Of a stretch of 64,000 bases of DNA, positions 9,227 through 16,382 are shown piece after piece. Origin of the DNA: Stutzerimonas stutzeri (GTDB lineage: Bacteria; Pseudomonadota; Gammaproteobacteria; Pseudomonadales; Pseudomonadaceae); assembly GCF_000935215.1 (NCBI RefSeq), contig NZ_JXXD01000231.1, positions 1-64,000 on the forward strand. The letters run 5' to 3'. The notes below the pieces were generated by a model, which did not search any database, was not told where the DNA came from, and saw only the letters and a program-made list of their open reading frames with translations. A program made the translations under genes and the position numbers. Position 1 is the first letter of the stretch; each line of letters starts with the position of its first letter.

Positions 9227-10423
9227 ATGAGTTTGTTCTCTGCTGTCGAAATGGCGCCGCGCGATCCTATCCTCGGCCTCAATGAAGCCTTCAACGCCGA
9301 CACGCGGCCGAACAAGGTCAACCTCGGTGTCGGCGTCTACTACAACGAAGAAGGCCGCATTCCTTTGCTGCGCGCCGTGGTCGAGGCGGAGCATGCCCGC
9401 ATCGCTGCCCACGCGCCCCGCGGCTATCTGCCGATCGAGGGCATTGCCGCTTACGATGCTGCCGTACAGAAGCTGCTGTTCGGCAACGATTCTCCGCTAA
9501 TCGCCGAAGGCCGGGTGGTGACTACCCAGGCGCTCGGCGGAACCGGCGCACTCAAAGTCGGCGCAGACTTCCTCAAGCGCCTGCTGCCGGACGCCGTGGT
9601 TGCCATCAGCAACCCGAGCTGGGAAAACCATCGCGCGCTGTTCGAGTCGGCCGGTTTCCCGGTCCAGAGCTACAGCTACTATGACGCGAGCAATCACGGC
9701 ATCGATCGCGCCGGCCTGCTGCAGGACCTGAAGAACCTGCCACCCCGCTCCATCGTCGTGCTGCACGCCTGCTGCCACAACCCGACCGGCGTCGATCTGA
9801 ACCTGGATGACTGGAAGCAGATTCTCGACGTGCTGCGTGCCCAGGATCACGTGCCGTTCATCGACATCGCCTACCAGGGCTTCGGCGACAGCATCGAAGA
9901 GGACGCCGCCGCCGTGCGCCTTTTCGCCGAGTCGGGCATGACCTTCTTCGTTTCCAGCTCGTTCTCCAAGTCCTTCTCGCTGTACGGCGAACGCGTCGGT
10001 GCGCTGTCGATGGTCACCCAGAGCCGCGAGGAGTCGGCTCGCGTACTGTCGCAGGTCAAGCGCGTGATCCGCACCAACTATTCCAACCCGCCGACCCACG
10101 GCGCCACGATCGTCTCGGCGGTGCTCAACAGCCCTGAACTGTGCGCCATGTGGGAAGCCGAGCTGGGCGAGATGCGCAGCCGCATCCGCGAGCTGCGTCT
10201 GAGCATGGTCGAGCAACTAGCGGCCAAAGGCGCGACGACAGACTTCAGTTTCGTTGCCGCCCAGCGCGGCATGTTCTCCTACTCCGGCCTCACGGCCGAG
10301 CAGGTCGAGCGACTGCGTGTCGAGTTCGGCGTCTACGCTATCAGCACCGGTCGAATCTGCGCCGCCGCACTGAACCGCAACAACATCGGTCACGTCACTG
10401 ACGCCATCGTTCAGGTGCTCTGA
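9227..10423 (+). CDS. Aromatic amino acid aminotransferase (TyrB/AspC family)
   Basis: PLP-dependent class I aminotransferase of 398 residues. Motifs: N-terminal VNLGVGVYYNEEGRIPLL, the glycine-rich PLP-phosphate region, the HACCHNPTGVD segment with the Asn that contacts the cofactor, and the Schiff-base lysine in SSSFSKSFSLYGERVGAL. The closest functional names are TyrB, PhhC or AspC: transamination of tyrosine, phenylalanine or aspartate with 2-oxoglutarate. The uvrB-divergent position is conserved in Pseudomonas. A TATACT at about 9139 may be its -10 element. Substrate preference cannot be settled by sequence alone. Confidence 0.93.
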   Translation: MSLFSAVEMAPRDPILGLNEAFNADTRPNKVNLGVGVYYNEEGRIPLLRAVVEAEHARIAAHAPRGYLPIEGIAAYDAAVQKLLFGNDSPLIAEGRVVTTQALGGTGALKVGADFLKRLLPDAVVAISNPSWENHRALFESAGFPVQSYSYYDASNHGIDRAGLLQDLKNLPPRSIVVLHACCHNPTGVDLNLDDWKQILDVLRAQDHVPFIDIAYQGFGDSIEEDAAAVRLFAESGMTFFVSSSFSKSFSLYGERVGALSMVTQSREESARVLSQVKRVIRTNYSNPPTHGATIVSAVLNSPELCAMWEAELGEMRSRIRELRLSMVEQLAAKGATTDFSFVAAQRGMFSYSGLTAEQVERLRVEFGVYAISTGRICAAALNRNNIGHVTDAIVQVL

Positions 10424-10525
10424 CTCCAGCCGCCCGGGGCCCTCTCAGACCCCGGGCGCGGCGTCGTTCCTAGCGGCGCAAAGGGTTGACTTCTCTTTTG
10501 CAAACAGTAGGATACGCACCGTTGT

Positions 10526-10601
10526 TCCGCGATAGCTCAGTCGGTAGAGCAAATGACTGTTAATCATTGGGTCCCTGGTTCGAGTCCAGGTCGCGGAGCC
10601 A
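10526..10601 (+). tRNA. tRNA-Asn (GUU)
   Basis: 76 bases including CCA. TCCGCGATAGCTCAGTCGGT starts it, the anticodon loop CTGTTAATC gives GTT, the T arm is CTGGTTCGAGTCCAG and the acceptor stem TCCGCGA/TCGCGGA pairs fully. Its 3' end and the sequence behind it are repeated 149 bases downstream. Confidence 0.98.
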
Positions 10602-10681
10602 AATTTCAAAGCCTCGGTTGATACCGGGGCTTTTTTATTGCCGCTGGACTCTCACCAGGGACTGCGTCCCAGGTTATTCGC
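10582..10681. repeat. 100-bp direct repeat, copy 1 (covers tRNA-Asn 3' end)
   Basis: Begins in the T loop of tRNA-Asn, covers its last 20 bases, the terminator hairpin and about 45 further bases, and is repeated at 10731-10830 with only a few substitutions (for example CCAGG/CCAAG and GTTGAT/GTTAAT). The 49 bases between copies are unique. Confidence 0.9.
10608..10637 (+). terminator. tRNA-Asn terminator
   Basis: AAGCCTCGGT and ACCGGGGCTT pair around TGAT (one mismatch), followed by TTTTTT. It lies 6 bases after the tRNA CCA end. Confidence 0.88.
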
Positions 10682-10730
10682 TTCGCTCACCCCTTCGGGG
10701 CCGCGCTGAAGCGCGTTCAGCTTCGCTGTC

Positions 10731-10830
10731 GAGTCCAAGTCGCGGAGCCAAATTTCAAAGCCTCGGTTAATACCGGGGCTTTTTTATTGCCGCTGGACTC
10801 TCATCAGGGACTGCGTCCCAGGTTATTCGC
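10731..10830. repeat. 100-bp direct repeat, copy 2 (truncated tRNA-Asn 3' end)
   Basis: Contains the last 20 bases of tRNA-Asn, including GTCGCGGAGCCA, without the rest of the tRNA, so it is a tRNA fragment and not a gene. It carries its own copy of the hairpin and T tract (10757-10786). Confidence 0.9.
10757..10786 (+). terminator. Duplicated terminator hairpin
   Basis: Second copy of the tRNA-Asn terminator: AAGCCTCGGT, loop TAAT, ACCGGGGCTT, then TTTTTT. It would back up the first terminator. Confidence 0.75.
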
Positions 10831-10833
10831 GTC

Positions 10834-11196
10834 CTACTCGGTCAGCGGTTCGCCCAGCCGCTGACGCCACCAGCCCTGCGCCACAACCGAGCAGCCCCAG
10901 CCCAGCAGCACGCCCAACACATTGGCCAGCATGTCCCAGCGCGAGGCGGTCCGATAAGGCAGCATGCCCTGCCCGATCTCGATCGACAGTGCCGCAATAA
11001 CTGTCAGACCCAGCCCCCACAGGAATGGCACCTGCGGGAACGCCAGACGAAGGGTGAACGCCAGCGCGGCGAAACCCAGCAGATGATGCAGCTTGTCTTG
11101 CTGATCGAACAGCTGCGGTACCGGTTCCGGCTTCAAGCCGTTGAACAGGACGACCGCCAGCACGATCAGAAAGGGCAGCATTCGCATATAGGGCAT
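10834..11196 (-). CDS. VanZ-like small membrane protein
   Basis: Encodes 120 residues and about four hydrophobic segments: N-terminal ([19 protein letters not shown]), then around 40-55, 57-75 and 90-108. The segments [37 protein letters not shown] match the VanZ-like domain (conserved Lys-x-x-H-x-x-x-F and the E-x-x-Q-x-x-x-P-x-R-x-x-x-x-x-D-x-x-x-N pattern). Such proteins are widespread inner-membrane proteins, mostly of unknown function. It follows nothing on its strand and precedes the tRNA repeat region. Confidence 0.8.
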   Translation of the reverse strand: MPYMRMLPFLIVLAVVLFNGLKPEPVPQLFDQQDKLHHLLGFAALAFTLRLAFPQVPFLWGLGLTVIAALSIEIGQGMLPYRTASRWDMLANVLGVLLGWGCSVVAQGWWRQRLGEPLTE

Positions 11197-11330
11197 CAGG
11201 TGGCGTCTCTCACTTCAAGGGATCAACAGAACAGAGGGAAACGCCCTCACCGCGACCTCTGACCCGGGAAAGACCATAAAGATCAACGCGTCAGCCGAGC
11301 GGCGTTATTCAGCAGAGCGGCACAAACAAA

Positions 11331-11356
11331 AATGCCCGCATCCTTCGATGCGGGCA
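11331..11356 (-). terminator. grxD terminator
   Basis: TGCCCGCATC and GATGCGGGCA pair perfectly around CTTC, and the minus strand continues with TTTTTGTTTG. It lies 30 bases beyond the grxD stop. Confidence 0.9.
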
Positions 11357-11386
11357 TCAGGCAACGCCTACGCGGTCAGCCTGGGC

Positions 11387-11713
11387 TCAGGCTTCGGCCT
11401 TGCCGACAGCGGACTTGATCAGGGTCTGCAGCTCACCCTTCTCGAACATCTCGAGGATGATGTCGCTGCCACCGACCAGCTCACCGTTCACCCACAGCTG
11501 CGGGAAGGTCGGCCAGTTGGCGTAGGTCGGCAGGTTGGCGCGAATCTCCGGGTTCTGCAGGATGTCGACATAAGCGAACTTCTCGCCACAGCCCATCACG
11601 GCCTGGGTCGCACGAGCGGAGAAGCCGCACTGCGGGGCGTTGGGCGAGCCCTTCATATAAAGCAAGACCGGGTTGTTGGCGATCTGTTCTTTGATGGTTT
11701 CGATGATATCCAT
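11387..11713 (-). CDS. grxD: Monothiol glutaredoxin Grx4
   Basis: CGFS-type glutaredoxin of 108 residues. The active site is [11 protein letters not shown], with a single Cys; flanking features are YMKGSP, the [19 protein letters not shown] glutathione-binding segment with the cis-Pro T-F-P and the G-G-S-D motif. Grx4 binds a bridging [2Fe-2S] cluster with glutathione and BolA partners and delivers clusters to apoproteins. GAGG lies just upstream of the ATG and a strong terminator follows. Single-gene unit divergent from argF. Confidence 0.96.
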   Translation of the reverse strand: MDIIETIKEQIANNPVLLYMKGSPNAPQCGFSARATQAVMGCGEKFAYVDILQNPEIRANLPTYANWPTFPQLWVNGELVGGSDIILEMFEKGELQTLIKSAVGKAEA

Positions 11714-11986
11714 GGAGTACCTCGGCTAGACACGGTTGCCGCGCATTGTAACGGAAAACGCGCGGGAAAGCCGAGCGTAGGACTCGGCTATGTTGTCGCG
11801 CAAAGGCCGCCAATACTGCGATTCAGCCGGCCTAAGGCCAGTGGGTCGAGGATTTGCGCCTGTGCTCGCTTTCTGGATAAGATCGCGCCTTTCCCGTTTC
11901 GTCGCTCCCCGTGCGACCCCCAGTCGTCGGTCCCCTTTTTCTGTCGAAAAGCACTGGATCGCGCTGCGGCAATAAAGGTAGTTGAT

Positions 11987-12907
11987 ATGAGCGCAAGGCA
12001 TTTTCTCTCACTGATGGACTGCACGCCCCAGGAGCTGAACAGCCTGGTCCGCCGCGGCATCGAGCTGAAGGATCTGCGCGAGCGCGGCGTCCTGTTCGAA
12101 CCCCTGAAGAATCGCGTGCTGGGCATGATCTTCGAGAAAGCCTCGACCCGCACCCGCCTGTCCTTCGAAGCCGGCATGATCCAGCTCGGCGGCCAGGCGA
12201 TCTTCCTCTCCCCGCGCGACACCCAGCTCGGGCGCGGCGAGCCGATCAGCGATTCGGCCATCGTCATGTCGCGCATGCTCGATGCGGTGATGATCCGCAC
12301 GTTCGCCCACTCGACCCTCACCGACTTTGCCGCCAATTCGAGCGTGCCGGTCATCAACGGTCTTTCCGATGACCTGCACCCCTGCCAGCTGATGGCCGAT
12401 ATGCAGACCTTCCATGAGCACCGCGGCAGCATCGCCGGCAAGACGGTGGCCTGGATAGGCGACGGCAACAACATGTGCAATACCTATATAGAAGCGGCTA
12501 TCCAGTTCGACTTCCAACTCAAGGTCGCCTGCCCCGAAGGCTACGAGCCCGACGCCGAGCTGATGGCGCGCGCCGGTGATCGCGTGCAGGTAATGCGTGA
12601 TCCGCGCGAAGCGGCTGCAGGCGCACACCTGATCAGCACCGACGTCTGGGCCTCCATGGGCCAGGAAGACGAAGCCGCTGCACGCCTGGCCACGTTCCGC
12701 CCCTATCAGGTGGACCGCGCTGTGCTCGATTGCGCTGCCGAGGACGTGCTGTTCATGCATTGCCTGCCGGCCCACCGCGGCGAGGAGATCAGCCACGACC
12801 TGCTCGACGATCCGCGTTCCGTTGCCTGGGATCAGGCCGAGAACCGCCTGCATGTACAGAAGGCGCTGCTGGAGTTTCTCGTCGAGCCGGCCTACCACCA
12901 CGCATGA
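11987..12907 (+). CDS. argF: Anabolic ornithine carbamoyltransferase
   Basis: Encodes 306 residues from the ATG at 11987 ([17 protein letters not shown]); the frame is open further upstream but that part shows no homology. Carbamoyl-phosphate loop [14 protein letters not shown], the ornithine-side [11 protein letters not shown] and the C-terminal [10 protein letters not shown] loop are all present. It condenses ornithine and carbamoyl phosphate to citrulline in arginine synthesis. A second, catabolic paralogue (arcB) lies at 32.6 kb; the shorter length, sequence and separate location mark this one as biosynthetic. The stop codon overlaps the start of the following ABC ATPase gene. Confidence 0.95.
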   Translation: MSARHFLSLMDCTPQELNSLVRRGIELKDLRERGVLFEPLKNRVLGMIFEKASTRTRLSFEAGMIQLGGQAIFLSPRDTQLGRGEPISDSAIVMSRMLDAVMIRTFAHSTLTDFAANSSVPVINGLSDDLHPCQLMADMQTFHEHRGSIAGKTVAWIGDGNNMCNTYIEAAIQFDFQLKVACPEGYEPDAELMARAGDRVQVMRDPREAAAGAHLISTDVWASMGQEDEAAARLATFRPYQVDRAVLDCAAEDVLFMHCLPAHRGEEISHDLLDDPRSVAWDQAENRLHVQKALLEFLVEPAYHHA

Positions 12908-14001
12908 AACACGAGCCGCCGCTGCTGCAACTGCGTGACCTGGCCTGCGGCTACGGCGAGCAGAGCATTGTCCAGCACCTCAACCTGCATCTGAACCGCG
13001 GCGACATCGGCTGCCTGCTCGGCCCGTCCGGTTGCGGCAAGACCACCACGCTGCGTGCCATCGCCGGCTTCGAGCCGGTGCACCAGGGCGAAATCCACCT
13101 GGCAGAGTCGGTCATTTCCCGCTCGAGCTTCACCCTGGCGCCGGAGAAGCGCCGCATCGGCATGGTCTTTCAGGACTACGCGCTGTTTCCCCATCTGACC
13201 GTGGCGGAGAACATCGCCTTCGGGATTCGCAAGCAGCCTGACTGCTCGCGAATCGTCTCCGAAATGCTCGAACTGGTGCACCTGGCCGCCCTTGGCAAAC
13301 GTTATCCGCATGAGCTCTCCGGCGGACAGCAGCAGCGCGTCGCACTGGCCCGCGCCCTGGCGCCCGAGCCTGCACTTTTGCTGCTGGACGAGCCGTTCTC
13401 CAACCTCGACGTCGAACTGCGTCGGCGCCTCAGCCATGAGGTGCGCGAGATCCTCAAGGCACGCAACACCAGCGCCATTCTGGTTACCCACGACCAGGAA
13501 GAAGCCTTCGCCGTCAGCGATCAGGTCGGCGTGTTCAAGGACGGTCGCCTGGAGCAGTGGGACACCCCGTTCAACCTTTACCACGAACCGCTGACGCCCT
13601 TCGTGGCCAGCTTTATCGGCCAGGGCTATTTCATCCGCGGGCAGCTGCTAGACCCGGAAACCGTGCAGACCGAACTCGGTGTGATTCGCGGCAACCGCGC
13701 CTACACCTGGCCGGCAGGCAGCTCGGTGGATGTGTTGCTGCGCCCGGATGACATCGTCTACAAGCCGGACAGCCCGCTGCGGGCGCTGATCGTCGGCAAG
13801 ACCTTCCTCGGCGCGTCGACGCTGTACCGGCTGCAGCTGCCCACCGGCAATCAACTGGTGGCGATCTTCACCAGCCATGCGGACTACCCCACCGGGCAGG
13901 AAGTCGGCATCGCCATCGCCGCCGACCATCTGGTGGTATTTCCGGCACAGGGCAGCGTCGCCGCCCATGAAACGCTGCAGCCGACAACAGCGGCGCGCTA
14001 A
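12904..14001 (+). CDS. ABC transporter ATP-binding protein, FbpC/PotA-like
   Basis: Encodes 365 residues starting at the ATG that overlaps the argF stop. Walker [10 protein letters not shown] (about 41-49), Q-loop FQDYALF, signature LSGGQQQR, Walker [13 protein letters not shown] and switch His ([10 protein letters not shown]) are intact; the last 130 residues look like a TOBE/OB domain ([14 protein letters not shown]). Closest to ferric-iron or polyamine/sulfate importer ATPases. No permease or binding protein is encoded nearby, so the substrate is unknown and it must work with a distant membrane partner. Its 3' end overlaps tadA convergently by 4 bases. Confidence 0.88.
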   Translation: MKHEPPLLQLRDLACGYGEQSIVQHLNLHLNRGDIGCLLGPSGCGKTTTLRAIAGFEPVHQGEIHLAESVISRSSFTLAPEKRRIGMVFQDYALFPHLTVAENIAFGIRKQPDCSRIVSEMLELVHLAALGKRYPHELSGGQQQRVALARALAPEPALLLLDEPFSNLDVELRRRLSHEVREILKARNTSAILVTHDQEEAFAVSDQVGVFKDGRLEQWDTPFNLYHEPLTPFVASFIGQGYFIRGQLLDPETVQTELGVIRGNRAYTWPAGSSVDVLLRPDDIVYKPDSPLRALIVGKTFLGASTLYRLQLPTGNQLVAIFTSHADYPTGQEVGIAIAADHLVVFPAQGSVAAHETLQPTTAAR

Positions 14002-14480
14002 CCCTTCTGCCGGCGCTGGCGGAAGAACTCGCTGAGCACCATCCCGCACTCCTCGGCCAGCACACCACCCTCGACCAGCACCCGGTGGTTGAGAAAGCCC
14101 TGATCGAAAAACTGGCCGCGACTGACAACCACGCCGGCCTTCGGCTCGGTAGCGCCATAGACGACGCGCTGGATCCGCGAATGCACGATCAGACCGGCGC
14201 ACATGCTGCACGGCTCCAGCGTGACGTAGAGCGTCACGCCGGGTAGCCGATAGTTCTGCAGCACCTGCGCCGCATCCCGCACCGCGACCATTTCCGCATG
14301 GGCACTGGGGTCGTGCCGGGAAATCGGGCAGTTGAAGCCGCGCCCAATGATCTGCCCGTCCTGCACCAGCACGGCGCCCACCGGCACCTCTCCCAACGCA
14401 GCGCCCTGCGCCGCCAGCGCCAGGGCTTCGCGCATGAAGCGCTCGTCCTGGCTGCGGTCGATGATCTGCGGCTTCCTCAC
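13998..14480 (-). CDS. tadA: tRNA adenosine(34) deaminase
   Basis: Zinc deaminase of 160 residues that converts A34 of tRNA-Arg(ACG) to inosine. The catalytic signature HAEMVAVRDA (zinc His plus proton-shuttle Glu) and PCSMCAGLI (two zinc Cys) are intact, with the C-terminal helix RQRRQKG. An essential gene in most bacteria. Convergent with the ABC ATPase gene and preceded by the multicopper oxidase gene on the same strand (about 20-base gap). Confidence 0.95.
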   Translation of the reverse strand: MRKPQIIDRSQDERFMREALALAAQGAALGEVPVGAVLVQDGQIIGRGFNCPISRHDPSAHAEMVAVRDAAQVLQNYRLPGVTLYVTLEPCSMCAGLIVHSRIQRVVYGATEPKAGVVVSRGQFFDQGFLNHRVLVEGGVLAEECGMVLSEFFRQRRQKG

Positions 14481-14499
14481 TGCCCTACTCCGCCCTGTC

Positions 14500-15870
14500 T
14501 CATACCACCTCGATCGCTGCCATCAACCCGGTTTCCATGTGGTCGATGACATGACAGTGAAACATCCAGACACCCGGATTATCGGCGACCAGCGCGATAC
14601 GGGCCGTCTCATTCTTGCCCAGCAGGTAGGTATCGGTGAACCACGGATCGATCTTGCGGCGATTGGACGAGATCACCTTGAAGGTCATACCGTGCAGATG
14701 AATCGGATGCTGGTACTGACTGAGATTGCGCAGCTCGAAGATGTAATCGCCATCCTTTTTCAGCGTAGCAATCGGGCGATCGGCACAGGTCTTGTCGTTG
14801 ATGTCCCAAGCCTCGCCGTTGATCTGCCAGAAGGTATAGGCGCCACCCTGCGCGGCGTCTGTCGACAAGGTACCGGCCCACTCGAAGTTGAAGCGCAGCG
14901 TTTCCGCACGCTGCAGATCCGGCTCCGCCACGGGATTGGCCGGCAACGCCGGCGGCCAGTCGCCGGCGACTTCGTCATGCGCCACCGAGCGCAGCGTCGC
15001 CAGCCGTAGCGGACCATTGCGCAAGGACAGCTCCGTGCCAGCGTCCGGCACCTTCAGCGCCAGGTCGATACGCATGCCCGGACCGAGCCAGTACTCCTTG
15101 CCCAGCGGCATCGGAGCGACCGGATGTCCATCGAGCGCATAGATGCGCGCCTCGCTATCTGGCAGGTTCAGCCGATAGGTCAGGGTGTTGTCGAGATTCA
15201 GCAGCCGCAGCCGCACGACCTGCCCGGCCGGCAGATCAAGCGTGGGCGCATGTGTGCCATTCACCGTCGACAGCACGCCCGGCGTGCCGCCACGGGCCGC
15301 CTCGCGCGGCACGCTGAAATCGGTGAACGCCCCCTGCTTGTCGACATGCCAGCTTTTCAGGTTGAGCGTACGCTCGTGCCTGAAACCGCTTGGTTCGCGC
15401 TCCTCGACAATCAGCGGACCGACCAGCCCGCGACCCAGCTGCGCGGCACTGCTGGTGTGCGGGTGATACCAGAAGCTGCCGGCATCGTGCAGCTGGAAGC
15501 GATAGTCGAAGAACTCACCGGGCAACACCGGCAACTGCGATACGTAGGGCACGCCATCCATTTCCAGCGGCAGACGAATGCCATGCCAATGGATGGTGGT
15601 GGGCTCGGGCAGATTGTTGATGAAGCGCACCCGCAGCCAGTCGCCCTGACGGCCACGCAGCTCCAGGCCAGGCGCTTGCCCGCCATAGGCCCAGGCAGGC
15701 GTGACGTGACCAGGCACCAGCTCCACGTCCAGCGGGGCGGCAATCAATTCGTAGTCATGAGTGGTGATGTCGGCCGGGCGACCGAGCCAGTAGCGCGCGC
15801 CACTGCCGGCGAGACCGACGACACCAAGACCGGCCAGGCCGGTGAGAATCTGTCTACGGGTAAAGGACAT
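14500..15870 (-). CDS. Tat-exported multicopper oxidase (CueO/laccase-like)
   Basis: Encodes 456 residues from MSFTRRQILTGLAGLG, a twin-arginine signal peptide; an ATG 36 bases upstream would put an improbable extension before it. All four copper motifs are present: HWHGIRLP, WYHPHTSS, HPIHLHGMTF and HCHVIDHMETGLM, giving a type 1 site plus a trinuclear cluster. It oxidises Cu(I) or phenolic substrates with reduction of O2 to water in the periplasm. No Met-rich copper-binding insert like that of E. coli CueO is seen, so whether copper tolerance is its role is uncertain. Confidence 0.9.
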   Translation of the reverse strand: MSFTRRQILTGLAGLGVVGLAGSGARYWLGRPADITTHDYELIAAPLDVELVPGHVTPAWAYGGQAPGLELRGRQGDWLRVRFINNLPEPTTIHWHGIRLPLEMDGVPYVSQLPVLPGEFFDYRFQLHDAGSFWYHPHTSSAAQLGRGLVGPLIVEEREPSGFRHERTLNLKSWHVDKQGAFTDFSVPREAARGGTPGVLSTVNGTHAPTLDLPAGQVVRLRLLNLDNTLTYRLNLPDSEARIYALDGHPVAPMPLGKEYWLGPGMRIDLALKVPDAGTELSLRNGPLRLATLRSVAHDEVAGDWPPALPANPVAEPDLQRAETLRFNFEWAGTLSTDAAQGGAYTFWQINGEAWDINDKTCADRPIATLKKDGDYIFELRNLSQYQHPIHLHGMTFKVISSNRRKIDPWFTDTYLLGKNETARIALVADNPGVWMFHCHVIDHMETGLMAAIEVV

Positions 15871-16382
15871 GCATGGGCTCCAGCCAGTCCGAATTGATGG
15901 GCCCATCAGGCTCGACGCGCCTCTCTGCGGAGGCTGCGCATAGCATGAGGGCAGCCTGGGCTGCCCTCATTGCTTCAGATCATTCCCACTCAATCATCAA
16001 TAGGTCGCCTAAACCCGCATGGTTAAAGGGACAAATTTAATCGATATAGGTTTTACCGTCACATTTACCGCCATTCCGCCAGCATCTATATTGCGCGGTG
16101 ATGGAGCTATTCGGACAGTGAAGACTTAGCGGTCGCCGGCAATTTTAGCCGTCTTTAGCATCCTTGACCAATGCCGTCGGATGCGGCAAAACCAGAGCCT
16201 TTACGCACAATCCGGGGTTGGGCGGGTTTATTGAAGTTTGTTGACGCATGGTGATCCGCTTGCAAGGACTAAATAACTGTCTCGCTTGAAATAGTCGACA
16301 TAATCGCCCTTAACTTAATGATTAGAAAACTTGTTCATGGAATGTGTGCAGTTCCCTAGCCTGTTAGCCACTAACATTCGCA
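15871..16382. other. 512-base gap with hairpin; possible gene remnant
   Basis: No convincing gene. A perfect inverted repeat ATGAGGGCAG/CTGCCCTCAT at 15945-15970 lies upstream of the oxidase. Just beyond, the minus strand between about 16080 and 15978 reads in two overlapping frames as protein-like tails (VNVTVKPISIKFVPLTMRV and AGLGDLLMIEWE, both ending in stop codons), which may be debris of an old gene or insertion element; I could not assign it. The rest is AT-richer than the flanking genes. Confidence 0.35.

Noticed and set aside
10681-10730. Second complete tRNA-Asn
   Set aside because: Only the last 20 bases of the tRNA are present in the repeat; no D arm or anticodon arm.
11348-11986. 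Long N-terminal extension of argF
   Set aside because: The frame is open but runs antisense through grxD and has no homology; family alignment starts at the ATG at 11987.
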